A stretch of 64,000 nucleotides of DNA from Hyphomicrobium sp. 99 (lineage in GTDB: Bacteria > Pseudomonadota > Alphaproteobacteria > Rhizobiales > Hyphomicrobiaceae), in contig NZ_KQ031382.1 of the NCBI RefSeq assembly GCF_000384335.2, positions 1,116,001 to 1,180,000 of the forward strand, given 5' to 3'. Within the stretch, counting starts at the first letter, position 1. Each line of letters begins with the position of its first letter. Below, in pieces: positions 8,379-18,046 of this stretch. The notes beneath the pieces are model-generated. The model had not been told where the DNA came from, did not search any database, and was given only the letters and a program-made list of their open reading frames with translations. A program made the translations under genes and the position numbers.

Positions 8379-9369
8379 AAATGTCCTGAAGCGTATTCGA
8401 AATCCAAGATTGATTTTTCGGCGGTAGCTTTTGTGGCGGAGGCGGCGGCTCTGGCTCCGCGGGACCGCCTAGGAAAAAGAGAAGTGGCGGAAAAACTGGC
8501 TCCTGCTGCTCGACAACGACCGTCTCGACGATGGCGGGCGGCATGCGATTGACCCTCGGAATACGACGAGAATAGGCGAGAACTCTTTTGCGCCGTTCAG
8601 CCAGACGCTTCGCTTGCACGAGAGGAGCGACAACCGGAACATCGTTCTGCGCAGCAATGCTCTCTATCTCTTCCGGAAAGCTCGACGCATCGACCTTCGT
8701 CTTGAATGACGCTTGCGGGCTCGTCGGCAAATCGGTGACCGCATAATTCTGACTGTTGAACGGCAGACTCCATTGTCTTTCGTCCATGACGAGCGCCGGT
8801 AATGGAATGACGGCCGTCCGAGCTACCGGCGATGAAAAAGTTAGTGTCGCCGAATCCTCGGCGACGGGGACCGCAGCATCGGCCTTCAATTCCGCAATAT
8901 TTTCTACTTTTTCCAAACTGAGGGCGACAGCCCCCGACGCCAACCGCTGCCGCAAACCATCACCAAAACTCAGGCGATCTTCTAAAACAAATTGGGACGG
9001 GTGAGTTTTTGAAGTTCGACGCACGCCATTTGGCGAGAGCGCAATCGCAAGAGGAACGAACAAAAGCACAAGCGCAATTCGCGCTATGAGCTGCGTTTCC
9101 TTCTCGGTGGGGCAGCGAATGGAGAGGTCCGAGATATTTTGAACCAGCCAATTTCTCCACGCTCGCCACCTTTCTGCGAATGTCTCGGCAATTTCTTCGG
9201 CGAGCGAAGGTTCAGGCGGGAAAGAAAGATTTTCATCAGGCGCAGAGGCTAGAAAGACAGGAAAGTCTCGCTGGTTGGACTCGTCCAACCGCGATGGTCG
9301 TGTAAAGCGGAGTTTACGAAGACGCCGGACTGTACCGCTGCCATCGTCGTTATGACCATCGGCCGCCAC
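8368..9369 (-). CDS. Hypothetical one-helix, proline-rich protein
   Basis: 333 residues that I do not recognise. A basic, charged N-terminal region of about 90 residues is followed by one membrane segment (IARIALVLLFVPLAIALS, about 95-112) and a long low-complexity region rich in Pro, Ala, Val and Ser with PPPPPQ near the end. The C-terminus SWISNTLQDIFKD may be an amphipathic helix. The layout (cytoplasmic head, anchor, extended periplasmic tail) recalls TonB or cell-envelope linker proteins but has no recognisable domain. It converges on the oxidoreductase gene. Confidence 0.6.
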   Translation of the reverse strand: MAADGHNDDGSGTVRRLRKLRFTRPSRLDESNQRDFPVFLASAPDENLSFPPEPSLAEEIAETFAERWRAWRNWLVQNISDLSIRCPTEKETQLIARIALVLLFVPLAIALSPNGVRRTSKTHPSQFVLEDRLSFGDGLRQRLASGAVALSLEKVENIAELKADAAVPVAEDSATLTFSSPVARTAVIPLPALVMDERQWSLPFNSQNYAVTDLPTSPQASFKTKVDASSFPEEIESIAAQNDVPVVAPLVQAKRLAERRKRVLAYSRRIPRVNRMPPAIVETVVVEQQEPVFPPLLFFLGGPAEPEPPPPPQKLPPKNQSWISNTLQDIFKD

Positions 9370-9932
9370 GTTGTGATTTCCCGATATAAAAAATAATCTA
9401 TTCGGCTGTTAATTAGCGAAAAATTGAATGTGCTATCGAAAGCAATACGCCGGGTCACCGGCAACCGCAGAGGATTTGCTCGGCAAGGTTGACGGTTTGT
9501 TTCTAAATGTCAGTACACGGCGGATAATTAAATTAGATGGCTCTTTTCGTTGCGTTTGTTCTCGTGAGTGAGCATCGTTTTGCCGGCGGGCGGGGCACTG
9601 GAAGCCAAGGAGATGCAAGCCAGTATCGCGCGTGGCCCAATGTCCACAGATGTCTGGTAATCGGGGCAAATAAGGTTGACGGTGACGCTTGTTATCTGCG
9701 AAATGAACTTATCGGCGAACGAACAATGTTCGCTCCGGGCACCGTAACGAGGCCCTAAATCTGAGATCGGGTGAACAGGTTTCACCCGTAGTTCGGAAGA
9801 TTTCTTTCAAGCATATCTCGGCGCATCCGCTTCGCCCGTATTACCGGCGATAGCGGTTCCGCGAGATCATCGACGAACATATTCATCGCGATAGAAGAGC
9901 GGAGGGATCACTCGATTTCTCAATCTGAGCAA
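9370..9932. other. Intergenic region, about 560 bases, AT-rich start
   Basis: No convincing gene. Open frames on both strands here overlap each other and lack good start signals. The left end (9375-9440) is AT-rich and may hold the promoter for the leftward gene. A hairpin CGGGTGAA / TTCACCCG with a 5-nt loop lies at 9768-9788, and a shorter one (GCGAAC/GTTCGC) just before it. GGAGGG at 9901-9906 belongs to the transport gene that follows. Confidence 0.5.
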
Positions 9933-10754
9933 ATGCGTCTGCACGTTCTCGAAGCCTCGCGCAGCGAGCGGAATTACTGGTCCGATCTCTGGCATTACCG
10001 CGAACTGTTCGCCATCCTTGCGTGGCGGGACGTTGCGGTGCGTTACAAGCAGACGGTCATCGGTGTGGCCTGGGCAATCGTACGGCCGCTGCTGACCATG
10101 GTCATCTTCACTGTGGTATTCGGAAAACTCGCGAAGCTGCCAAGCGATGGAGATGTGCCATACCCGATCTTGGTTTTCGCTGGCATGCTCCCCTGGTTTC
10201 TATTCTCGAGCATCCTCAGCGAAGCATCAAGCAGTCTCATCAATAATTCGAGCTTGATCGGCAAAGTCTATTTCCCGCGTTTGATCCTGCCCGCTTCTGC
10301 CGGAGTCGTTGCGCTCGTCGATTTCATGATCAATCTCGCAATTCTCTTTGGCTTGATGGCTTGGTATGGCTATCAACCGAGCTGGCACGTTGTGTTCCTT
10401 CCCATATTCATCGCATTCGCCGTCGTCGCTAGTCTGGGGCCCGCGCTCTATATCACCGCACTCAATGTCAAATATCGCGACGTCCGGTATGTCATTCCCT
10501 TCGTGATCCAATTCGGCCTTTACGTTTCCCCCGTTGGCTTTTCGAGCGAGATCATCCCTCTGGAACTGCGGTTCTGGTATAGTTTGAACCCGGTCGTCGG
10601 CGTTATCGACGGATTTCGTTGGAGCCTTCTTGGCGGCGAGAGTCAGCTCTATATGCCGGGCTTTCTCGCGAGCATCGGCGTCGCGGCGTTCATGATGTGG
10701 TACGGCCTCAGATATTTTCGCGGCGCCGAGCGGGCGTTCGCGGATCTGGTGTAA
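9933..10754 (+). CDS. wzm: ABC-2 type polysaccharide export permease (Wzm-like)
   Basis: 273 residues with six predicted membrane helices and the family hallmark WRDVAVRYKQTVIGVAWAIVRP near the N-terminus. It would form the channel that exports an undecaprenol-linked polysaccharide (O-antigen or capsule) to the periplasm together with the downstream ATPase. The best Shine-Dalgarno, GGAGGG at 9901-9906, is too far from the ATG used here but is 8 bases from an in-frame ATT codon at 9915, which would add six residues. It is the first gene of a wzm-wzt-glycosyltransferase operon. Confidence 0.9.
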   Translation: MRLHVLEASRSERNYWSDLWHYRELFAILAWRDVAVRYKQTVIGVAWAIVRPLLTMVIFTVVFGKLAKLPSDGDVPYPILVFAGMLPWFLFSSILSEASSSLINNSSLIGKVYFPRLILPASAGVVALVDFMINLAILFGLMAWYGYQPSWHVVFLPIFIAFAVVASLGPALYITALNVKYRDVRYVIPFVIQFGLYVSPVGFSSEIIPLELRFWYSLNPVVGVIDGFRWSLLGGESQLYMPGFLASIGVAAFMMWYGLRYFRGAERAFADLV

Positions 10755-10772
10755 AGCACTTCGCACCAGAAG

Positions 10773-12041
10773 ATGACGGACATAGTCATTCGTGCCGATC
10801 ACCTCAGCAAGCGCTACGTCATCGGGCATCGGACCGAGCGCGAACGCTACACCGCTTTGCGCGACGTGCTGATGCGCTCGGCAACGCGATTTTTCCACGG
10901 CGCGTTGGACGTTGCGCGTGGCCGGCAACTCATCCAAGGTGACGAAATAGAAGAGTTCTGGGCGCTGAAGGATATCTCCTTCGAACTCAAGCGCGGCGAT
11001 GTCGTCGGTGTCGTCGGCCGCAACGGCGCGGGCAAATCAACGCTTCTCAAAGTCTTGTCGCGCATCACCGAGCCGACCAGCGGGCGTGTCGAAATCAGAG
11101 GTCGCCTCGCGAGCCTGCTTGAAGTCGGCACGGGCTTTCATCCAGAGCTGACGGGACGCGAAAACATCTACCTCAACGGCGCCATCCTCGGGATGAAGCG
11201 CGCCGAGATCGCCCGGAAGTTCGATGAAATCGTCGCATTCGCAGAGGTCGAGAAATTCCTCGATACGCCTGTAAAGCGCTACTCGAGCGGAATGTATGTT
11301 CGCTTGGCCTTCGCTGTCGCGGCACACTTGGAATCGGAAATTCTCGTCGTTGATGAAGTCCTGGCCGTGGGTGACGCGGAATTTCAGAAAAAATGTCTCG
11401 GCAAAATGAAGGATGTTGCCGGGCACGGGCGCACAGTCCTTTTCGTGAGTCACAATTTTGCTGCCGTCAAAGCTCTTTGCAACCGGAGCCTCCTCCTCGT
11501 CGGAGGCTGCGTTGCACGCGATGATTCAGTCAACGCCGTCATCAAGCAATACGTCGGTTCGAGTGACGCCGCGCATTCAATTTCTTTCGCGGCAAATCCA
11601 GGTAAGCCCGCAATCACTGCGATCGACGTGAATAGCGAAGCACTTTCTGAGCGCGACCTGATCGTCGACATCTACTTTGCTTCGCCGAAGCCATTGCAAA
11701 TGGCTATCGGCGGCGTTGTGCTGCGAGCAGATACGGGCGAGTCGGTATGGGGATCAAATAGCCGGTTTCACCCGAGCCGCAATCCAGTCAAGGGCGCGAC
11801 CCACGGCGTACTGAGATGTGAGGCGCGTCGATTGCCGATCCGTCCCGGTAGATATTCACTATCGGTTTGGTTGGGTGATTGGCATGAAGACTACGATGCC
11901 AGAATTGACGTCCTGAACTTCACACTCGGTGAAGATGACGCTCATCGCATGCTTCCGCCCACATCAGCCATTGGCCATCTCGATTGGCCCGCGGAATGGG
12001 GCACCGCCGACGAATATGGTGTCCGGCTGCCGGTCCGCTGA
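10773..12041 (+). CDS. wzt: Polysaccharide ABC transporter ATP-binding protein (Wzt-like)
   Basis: 422 residues. The ATPase domain (about 1-245) has Walker A GRNGAGKST, signature YSSGMYVRLAFA, Walker B ILVVDEVLAVGD and the switch histidine in LFVSHN. A C-terminal domain of about 150 residues (270-422) matches the carbohydrate-recognition domain of Wzt proteins that read the modified end of the O-antigen chain. This implies that the exported glycan carries a specific terminal group. It is 18 bases after wzm and 1 base before the next glycosyltransferase. Confidence 0.92.
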   Translation: MTDIVIRADHLSKRYVIGHRTERERYTALRDVLMRSATRFFHGALDVARGRQLIQGDEIEEFWALKDISFELKRGDVVGVVGRNGAGKSTLLKVLSRITEPTSGRVEIRGRLASLLEVGTGFHPELTGRENIYLNGAILGMKRAEIARKFDEIVAFAEVEKFLDTPVKRYSSGMYVRLAFAVAAHLESEILVVDEVLAVGDAEFQKKCLGKMKDVAGHGRTVLFVSHNFAAVKALCNRSLLLVGGCVARDDSVNAVIKQYVGSSDAAHSISFAANPGKPAITAIDVNSEALSERDLIVDIYFASPKPLQMAIGGVVLRADTGESVWGSNSRFHPSRNPVKGATHGVLRCEARRLPIRPGRYSLSVWLGDWHEDYDARIDVLNFTLGEDDAHRMLPPTSAIGHLDWPAEWGTADEYGVRLPVR

Positions 12042-12042
12042 T

Positions 12043-13074
12043 ATGAACGGTATCACCGTCGTCATCTGCGCTCACAATAGCGCGGAACGCATTCGTCCGA
12101 CTATTGAGGCGCTCGCTCGATGTCACGCGGACTTCCCCGTCGAGATCATTCTCGTCGATAACAATTCTACCGACGCTACCGCGGACCGCGCCAAGTCAGC
12201 GTGGAGCGCCTGCGATAATAATCGGTTCACCTTCTCAACCATTGACGAGCCGCAAGCCGGACTCGCATATGCGCGCCGCGCTGGAGTGCGAGCCGCATCG
12301 TTCGGCATCGTGGTCTTCTGTGACGACGATAACTGGATCGCCGAAGATTATTTGATGCACGCCATGAGGATCATGCGCGATCCCGATGTCGGCGCCGCAG
12401 GCGGCTGCTCGACACCGGCAAACCCGGAAATTTTGCCGCCATGGTTTTACACATTCTCCTGGGGCTTCGCAGTCGGAGTTCCATTATCGAAAATTGCGCA
12501 TCTGCCCGATGAGCCGGAAACGGAGACAAGGGTCAACGCGCTTTGGGGTGCAGGCCTCGTCATCCGGCGAGACGTCATCGAATTTCTCTACACATTGCCT
12601 GGATTTCCGGCGCTCAGTGGGCGAAAAGGCGCGGAGCTTCTTTCTGGCGAAGATCTCGAGATCTCAGCCTGCCTATTGGGCGCTGGATACAAGCTCATTT
12701 TCAGCGAGAGACTGCGGTTCAAGCACGATATCGCATCGAAGCGGCTGACGGCTGCATACGCTAAGCGCCTCTTGGCAAATTTCGAAGGAGGCTTTGCGGT
12801 TCACGGACAATATACGAAAATGATCGAAGCCTTCAAATTTCCGGCGCGTGCGGCGGCTATCGGATGCGCCCGTATAATCAAGCACGGTTTTCTCTGTCGA
12901 TTGAACCGCGAGTCTTTCCTCTCGCTGCTCGCGGCCTTACGCCTTCCTGCATTGATGACGCGTGATCAACGGCGAATATATGGGACGGTGAGAAGCCTCC
13001 GCTCGCGCCAGTCTCGCCCGCTCATCGCATCGACACAACTATCCCAGAAACTCGCTCCGCAAATCTCCATCTAG
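12043..13074 (+). CDS. Glycosyltransferase family 2
   Basis: 343 residues from the ATG one base after the wzt stop; the longer frame into wzt is an artefact. GT-A fold marks: VVICAHNSAERI at the N-terminus, ILVDNNSTDATAD near residue 35 and the metal-binding CDDDNW motif near 92. No membrane helices are evident at the N-terminus. It probably adds one sugar to the lipid-linked glycan exported by Wzm/Wzt. The sugar is unknown. Confidence 0.88.
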   Translation: MNGITVVICAHNSAERIRPTIEALARCHADFPVEIILVDNNSTDATADRAKSAWSACDNNRFTFSTIDEPQAGLAYARRAGVRAASFGIVVFCDDDNWIAEDYLMHAMRIMRDPDVGAAGGCSTPANPEILPPWFYTFSWGFAVGVPLSKIAHLPDEPETETRVNALWGAGLVIRRDVIEFLYTLPGFPALSGRKGAELLSGEDLEISACLLGAGYKLIFSERLRFKHDIASKRLTAAYAKRLLANFEGGFAVHGQYTKMIEAFKFPARAAAIGCARIIKHGFLCRLNRESFLSLLAALRLPALMTRDQRRIYGTVRSLRSRQSRPLIASTQLSQKLAPQISI

Positions 13075-13080
13075 CGCCAC

Positions 13081-14472
13081 ATGAATATGATCGGCGTCGA
13101 ACGGCCATCAGCAGTGGGCCGTCCGATTTGCCTCCATTTCGTCGGCGCTTCGAGTGTCACGGGTGGAGGTGGTTCCAACACATTCGTGCGCGCCTTGGCG
13201 AGGCGACAGGCCGATCTCGGTTGGCGGCCGATCATCGTCCTCAATCAGAACGCCGGAGATATTGATCGTCCACTAGCTGAGCCTGCGCATGGTGAGCTCG
13301 AAATACGTGTGCTGCCTCCCGTGCTCGGGATCACCCGAAAGGCTTATTACGCACGCCGCCCGGATGCCGCGCCCAGCGTTTGCAACCTTTTCGAAGAGCT
13401 GAAGCCAGCTGTTGCGCACTTTCATACACTCGGGCTGACGGCGGGAATGTTGCACCTTGAAGCAGTGAAGGCTGTAGGCGCGCGGACAATCGTCACTTAC
13501 CACACCGGCGGTATTTCATGCCCTCAGACCGGCTTGCTCGAAAATGGCGTATCGCCATGCGACGGCCGTCTTGAAATCACCCGCTGCACCCGCTGCCGAT
13601 TGGCCAACCGCGGAATGCCGGTGAAACTGGCACAGCTTCTCGCACGAATTGATCTGACCGATGGTACCGAACGCCGCGAAGGCGTGATCGGCCGAATTCT
13701 TTCATCGCGCAGGATGACCAAAACGTTCATCACCGCTTTTCATGCCGCGATCGAGCTGATCGATGTCTTCCATATCCAATCTCGGTGGATCGCCGACGTG
13801 CTTCGTCAAAACGGCGTGCCCGAGGAAAAGATCGCATTCGTCGAGATGGGTGTCTCGCAAAATCCCGTAGCATTCGATGCCCATTTGCCAGAGATGTTCA
13901 ATGAGACGCGACCGCTGCGGTTGGTGTTCGCAGGCCGCTGTAGCGACGTTAAAGGCATCGAAACGATCCTCGAAGCGCTGAAAAGAATTGACCGGCGTGC
14001 ACCGTTGACGATTTCGCTGTTCGGTTCCGGGTGGAACTCCGATTACGGCGCGCGCCTCCTCGGGCCGTTCGAGGGCGACAAGCGACTGCTGCCGCCCAGA
14101 GTCGTGGTTGCGGAAAGAATGCTCGAAGAACTTGTCGCGCACGATGCCTGCCTGGTGCCATCGGTCTGGCTCGAAACGGGACCCCTCGCGGTTTATGAGG
14201 CCATGGCCGCCGGGCTTCCGATCATAGGTAGTCGCCTCGGCGGCATTGCGGAGCGCGTTCGGGATAACGTCGACGGGTTGCTGTTCTCAGCCCGAAACGC
14301 GATCGAATTGGCGAGCCGAATCGAAAGCCTGCTCGCCTCTCCCGCTGAACTCCGCAGACTCCGTCGCAATATCCGTCCGCAGCGCACTTTTGATCATATG
14401 GCGTGCGAACTCGACGCAATCTATCGGTGCGCGACGCCTGATGTGGGTCCGCAGCTCACGTATGGGCCCTGA
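13081..14472 (+). CDS. Glycosyltransferase family 4
   Basis: 463 residues. The N-terminal Rossmann domain contains GGGGSNTFVRALARRQADLG, and the C-terminal nucleotide-sugar domain has RLVFAGRCSDVKGIETILEA and the E-x7-E signature in ETGPLAVYEAMAAGLP. A cysteine-containing insertion between about 140 and 180 (SCPQTG, SPCDG, RCTRCR) looks like a small metal-binding loop and is seen in some GT4 proteins. Last gene of the wzm operon by spacing (6 bases). It probably builds or terminates the exported polysaccharide. Confidence 0.88.
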   Translation: MNMIGVERPSAVGRPICLHFVGASSVTGGGGSNTFVRALARRQADLGWRPIIVLNQNAGDIDRPLAEPAHGELEIRVLPPVLGITRKAYYARRPDAAPSVCNLFEELKPAVAHFHTLGLTAGMLHLEAVKAVGARTIVTYHTGGISCPQTGLLENGVSPCDGRLEITRCTRCRLANRGMPVKLAQLLARIDLTDGTERREGVIGRILSSRRMTKTFITAFHAAIELIDVFHIQSRWIADVLRQNGVPEEKIAFVEMGVSQNPVAFDAHLPEMFNETRPLRLVFAGRCSDVKGIETILEALKRIDRRAPLTISLFGSGWNSDYGARLLGPFEGDKRLLPPRVVVAERMLEELVAHDACLVPSVWLETGPLAVYEAMAAGLPIIGSRLGGIAERVRDNVDGLLFSARNAIELASRIESLLASPAELRRLRRNIRPQRTFDHMACELDAIYRCATPDVGPQLTYGP

Positions 14473-14589
14473 ACGGATAAAATTACAATTGAGCTGAGCG
14501 TTTTTACCGCCCCGGCCGAGGGCGGAAGGAACGCAGTTAGCGATTGGCGGTTTTTGCACCGAGCTTAATTTTCAATCGGAGAGCAAGCC

Positions 14590-15036
14590 ATGTCGCGTGT
14601 CACCGGCATCGACCACATATCGGTCCGCGTGAGCGATTTTCCAAAATCGAAGGCCTTTTACAGCGGTCTTTTTGATTTTCTCGGTTTCGAGGTCTTGGAC
14701 GAGTACGAAGACTCGATCGGATGGACCAACGGCAAGACCCGGTATTGGATTGGCCAGGCTGATGAAGATGGGCGAAAGCATAAACATCAGACTGGCGACG
14801 TAGGTCTCCATCATTACGCATTTCAGCTGCGCAATCGGAAGGATGTCGATGAACTGCAAGACTACCTGAAAAAACACGACATAAAGATCGTTGATCCTGC
14901 TGCTGAGTATTATGACGATTACTATGCAGTTTTCTTTCTGGATCCGGACGGCATCAAGCTTGAGGGCATGAAATACGGCGAAAAGCACGAAAAAGCCGAG
15001 ACGAAACATAAAAGTAAGGGTGCGGCAAAGGGGTAA
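14590..15036 (+). CDS. VOC superfamily protein (glyoxalase/dioxygenase fold)
   Basis: 148 residues with a single vicinal-oxygen-chelate module: TGIDHISVRVSDFPKSKAFY at the N-terminus, LHHYAFQ (metal ligand histidine) near 75 and FFLDPDGIKLEGMKY near 115 supplying the glutamate. The Lys-rich tail (about 130-148) is not part of the fold. The DPDG-K-E arrangement is typical of glyoxalase-I-like and fosfomycin-resistance-like members. The substrate is unknown. GGAGAGCAAGCC precedes the ATG. Confidence 0.85.
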   Translation: MSRVTGIDHISVRVSDFPKSKAFYSGLFDFLGFEVLDEYEDSIGWTNGKTRYWIGQADEDGRKHKHQTGDVGLHHYAFQLRNRKDVDELQDYLKKHDIKIVDPAAEYYDDYYAVFFLDPDGIKLEGMKYGEKHEKAETKHKSKGAAKG

Positions 15037-15163
15037 GCGGGTGATGCCTCATTTCCATTCGCTATTGCGGTCGGCGAGGGAACCATGCTGGATAGACTGG
15101 CGTTTGAGGGTTTGGTGCCAGTGATCTGCGCGGCGGCGCGGGCTAAAATCCAGAGAAGTTCGT

Positions 15164-16492
15164 TTGGAACATCCTGCGGCCGAGAAGGCTCCCCAAAACC
15201 AAAACGCCTCATTCTCATTTGGAGAAGAGGCGACTTCAAACAGTCGCGACGCGCTTGCGGCTCGCCTGTTTGAGACACGACGCCATTCTCTTGATTTAGC
15301 GGAGCCGCTCTCCGCCGAAGACATGGTGGTTCAGGCGTCCGACGATGCGAGTCCTACCAAGTGGCACCTCGCGCACGTAACTTGGTTTTTCGAAAACTTC
15401 GTTTTAAGGCCTCATCTCGCCGGCTATCAGGTTTTCGATGAGGCTTTCAACTATTGCTTCAATTCATATTACGAAGCGCTCGGGCCTCGTCATCCGCGAC
15501 CCAAAAGAGGTCTGCTGACGCGGCCGTCGTCCGAGCGTGTTTTCGCATATCGTACACACGTGGATGACAGCCTTCGCCGCCTTCTCGCGAGCGATGGCAT
15601 TAAGCACGACGAAGTAGCGCGGCTTATTGAAGTCGGAATCAATCACGAGCAGCAGCACCAAGAGCTATTGCTGACGGATGTTCTCGCGCTCTTTGCATCA
15701 AATCCCTTGCGCCCGGCCTATCAGGCGAAACCATTTGCCCTCGATCTCGCCAAACCCGAGCCACTCACGTGGACGGAATTTCCGGGTGGCATTGTTAGAA
15801 TAGGTCATGCGGGCGACGGTTATTGGTGGGACAACGAACTCCCGTCGCATGAAGCTCTAGTTCAGCCGTTCAAGCTCGCGAACAGACTCGTGACGAACGC
15901 TGAATGGCTCGCATTCATGAATGATGGCGGTTACGCGACGCCGGCGCTTTGGCTCTCGGATGGCTGGGCGGCCGTTAATCGCGAAGAGTGGGAATCCCCG
16001 CTTTATTGGGAGGAGACGGCCGACGGCTGGTCGCAAATGTCTCTTCAAGGGCTGCTGCCGGTCGCGCCTGCAGAACCTGTGACCCACGTCTCTTATTATG
16101 AGGCCGACGCTTTCGCGCGATGGGCGGGCAAGCGTTTGCCAACAGAATTCGAATGGGAAGTGGCGGCTCTCTCTCATAATGAGGAAGCGGCGAAATCATC
16201 CGGTGTGCTGCGGCCGCAGCGAAGCGAGACGTCGAACTCAAAAGCGCCGAAGCAGCTTTTCGGCCAAGTCTGGCAATGGACTGCGAGCGCCTATCTCCCC
16301 TATCCCGGCTACAGACCGCCCGCAGGCGCAATCGGCGAGTACAACGGGAAGTTCATGGTCGGTCAGCATGTGCTGCGCGGCTCCTCCTGCGCCACGCCGC
16401 CCGGACATTCCCGCGCGACTTATCGAAATTTCTTCTATCCCCATCAGCGCTGGCAATTCCTCGGCTTGCGCCTTGCGGCGGAGGTCAAGTAA
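15164..16492 (+). CDS. egtB: Ergothioneine biosynthesis protein EgtB (sulfoxide synthase)
   Basis: 442 residues from a TTG start. The N-terminal DinB-like domain supplies the iron-binding histidines, with WHLAHVTWFFE near residue 67 and INHEQQHQELL near 165. The C-terminal formylglycine-generating-enzyme-like domain (about 210-442) contains NELPSHEA, VTNAEWLAFMNDGGY, GEYNGKFM and RATYRNFFYPHQRWQF. EgtB joins a thiol donor to trimethylhistidine using O2 and Fe(II). Its stop overlaps the start of egtD by one base (TAATG), so the two enzymes are coupled. No egtA, egtC or egtE lies beside them. Confidence 0.95.
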   Translation: MEHPAAEKAPQNQNASFSFGEEATSNSRDALAARLFETRRHSLDLAEPLSAEDMVVQASDDASPTKWHLAHVTWFFENFVLRPHLAGYQVFDEAFNYCFNSYYEALGPRHPRPKRGLLTRPSSERVFAYRTHVDDSLRRLLASDGIKHDEVARLIEVGINHEQQHQELLLTDVLALFASNPLRPAYQAKPFALDLAKPEPLTWTEFPGGIVRIGHAGDGYWWDNELPSHEALVQPFKLANRLVTNAEWLAFMNDGGYATPALWLSDGWAAVNREEWESPLYWEETADGWSQMSLQGLLPVAPAEPVTHVSYYEADAFARWAGKRLPTEFEWEVAALSHNEEAAKSSGVLRPQRSETSNSKAPKQLFGQVWQWTASAYLPYPGYRPPAGAIGEYNGKFMVGQHVLRGSSCATPPGHSRATYRNFFYPHQRWQFLGLRLAAEVK

Positions 16493-17457
16493 TGCGTCAT
16501 GTTCCAACGCTCGAAAGGTTGCCGGCATGCGTAACGACCATCACCGATGATTTCTCGCTGAGCGTCATTCACGGATTGTCGCGTGTGCAGAAAACACTGC
16601 CGTGCCGCTTTTTCTACGATGCACGCGGAAGCAACCTGTTTGAGGAAATCACTCGTCTTGCCGAGTATTATCCGACGCGGACCGAGATCGGAATTCTCAA
16701 TGGATGTGCCGCAGAGATCGTTGACGGCTTTTCAAGCGGCGATGTTCTCCTAGAATTCGGATCGGGCTCGAGCCTGAAGACCGAGATACTTCTAGACCAT
16801 ATCGCCGATCGCATTACGTACGTCCCCTTGGACGTCTCTGAAGCAGCCTTGGCCGACGCAACGGCGCGCTTGGGAGAGCGTTACCCGGAGCTTGAGATTA
16901 GACCACTCGTCGCGGATTTCTCTAGTCTAACGAAGCTTCCAAATGGGTTTCGCGATTCACGCAAGACCGGGTTTTTCCCCGGTTCGACAATCGGCAACCT
17001 TGCGCCGAACGAAGCAATCACTCTTCTTTCGAATTTCAGGAAGGTGTTGGGAAAGCAAGGTCGGCTCATTATCGGCGTTGATCTGAAGAAAGACCCGCGC
17101 GTTCTTGTTCGCGCCTATAACGATGCGTCGGGTGTCACAGCCGCCTTCAATTTGAACTTGCTCGCTCGAATTAATCGCGAACTCGCTGGCACATTCGACC
17201 TGACAGCATTTCATCACAAGGCGATTTATAATCCGCGCGTGGGTCGGATTGAAATGCATCTAGTCAGCGATTGCATGCAAGACGCCACGGCCGCCGGGCG
17301 GAGCTTTCACTTTAATATGGGCGAAAGCATTCACACCGAGAACTCTTATAAGTACACACTCGCGGAGTTTCGCGAACTCGCCGAAAAGGCGGGCTGGAAA
17401 GCCAATCGCGTCTGGACGGATGACGGTGAGCAGTTCAGCGTTCACGAGCTGATCTGA
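16492..17457 (+). CDS. egtD: L-histidine N(alpha)-methyltransferase EgtD
   Basis: 321 residues, the usual EgtD length, from the ATG overlapping the egtB stop. Motifs: CRFFYDARGSNLFEEI near 35, YYPTRTE near 60, LLEFGSGSSLKTEILLD (SAM site) near 90, FFPGSTIGN near 165 and the C-terminal HTENSYKY. It trimethylates histidine with S-adenosylmethionine to give hercynine, the substrate of EgtB. Together they make ergothioneine, a thiol antioxidant. Confidence 0.95.
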   Translation: MRHVPTLERLPACVTTITDDFSLSVIHGLSRVQKTLPCRFFYDARGSNLFEEITRLAEYYPTRTEIGILNGCAAEIVDGFSSGDVLLEFGSGSSLKTEILLDHIADRITYVPLDVSEAALADATARLGERYPELEIRPLVADFSSLTKLPNGFRDSRKTGFFPGSTIGNLAPNEAITLLSNFRKVLGKQGRLIIGVDLKKDPRVLVRAYNDASGVTAAFNLNLLARINRELAGTFDLTAFHHKAIYNPRVGRIEMHLVSDCMQDATAAGRSFHFNMGESIHTENSYKYTLAEFRELAEKAGWKANRVWTDDGEQFSVHELI

Positions 17458-17478
17458 CGATCGGCGAAACGCAGTCGA

Positions 17479-17751
17479 TTATTTGCGGGTTTCTGGACTG
17501 CCGTTCGAAGGAATGGTGTCGGGACGATCAGGTTTCGGAGCACGCGCCTCTTCTATGTCGTGCAAACGGTTGAGCCGATCGAGAATAGGCCGTGACGTCA
17601 TCCAATCCATGTCTTCCTGCAGGATCTCTTTCAGTCGCTCGGTCACGCGAGCGGTGAAGATCTCGACCCAGTGCCGCTGATGTTGATCGGGACCCGCGGA
17701 CTCCAATGGCTGGCGAACTGTGCGCCGGTTACTCAACTTACTCAAACTCAC
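17479..17751 (-). CDS. Small hypothetical protein
   Basis: 90 residues, unrecognised. The middle (about 28-70: WVEIFTARVTERLKEILQED and DRLNRLHDIEEARA) looks helical and protein-like, while the ends are charged and probably disordered. The frame opposite encodes a less protein-like product. There is little context: egtD ends 22 bases away on the other strand. It may be a real short gene or chance. Confidence 0.4.
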   Translation of the reverse strand: MSLSKLSNRRTVRQPLESAGPDQHQRHWVEIFTARVTERLKEILQEDMDWMTSRPILDRLNRLHDIEEARAPKPDRPDTIPSNGSPETRK

Positions 17752-18046
17752 TGCGATGTTCCAAAGGGGTAAAATTTACGGCCGTCACGGCCGAGCCTCA
17801 GGCGCTCAGGGCTTAGGCGAAATTAACGGATAAAAACGCCTCTTCCTGGCCAGGACGAACCAAGCCGATACTATTCAATTCGCGGCTGAGCCTTTGGTTC
17901 CGAAAAATGAGATCAACGCGGAATAGTACGTCCGCTCTAGCTGCGGTAGTTTAATATATTGTCCATTTCGGGCGGTCGTGACGGCTAGTCACCAGGAGGG
18001 GCAGTTGGTAATAAGGCCATCCCGTGAATAATCGCCTAAGAGCTTA
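17752..18046. other. Intergenic region before the signalling cluster
   Basis: About 295 bases without a recognisable gene. AT-richer than its surroundings around 17935-17970; presumably carries the promoter of the CHASE3 kinase gene. CCAGGAGGGG at 17990-18000 resembles a ribosome site but is about 45 bases from the annotated start. Confidence 0.4.

Noticed and set aside
9528..9785. Overlapping short frames in the 9.4-9.9 kb gap
   Set aside because: Both strands are open and neither has good start signals or protein-like composition.
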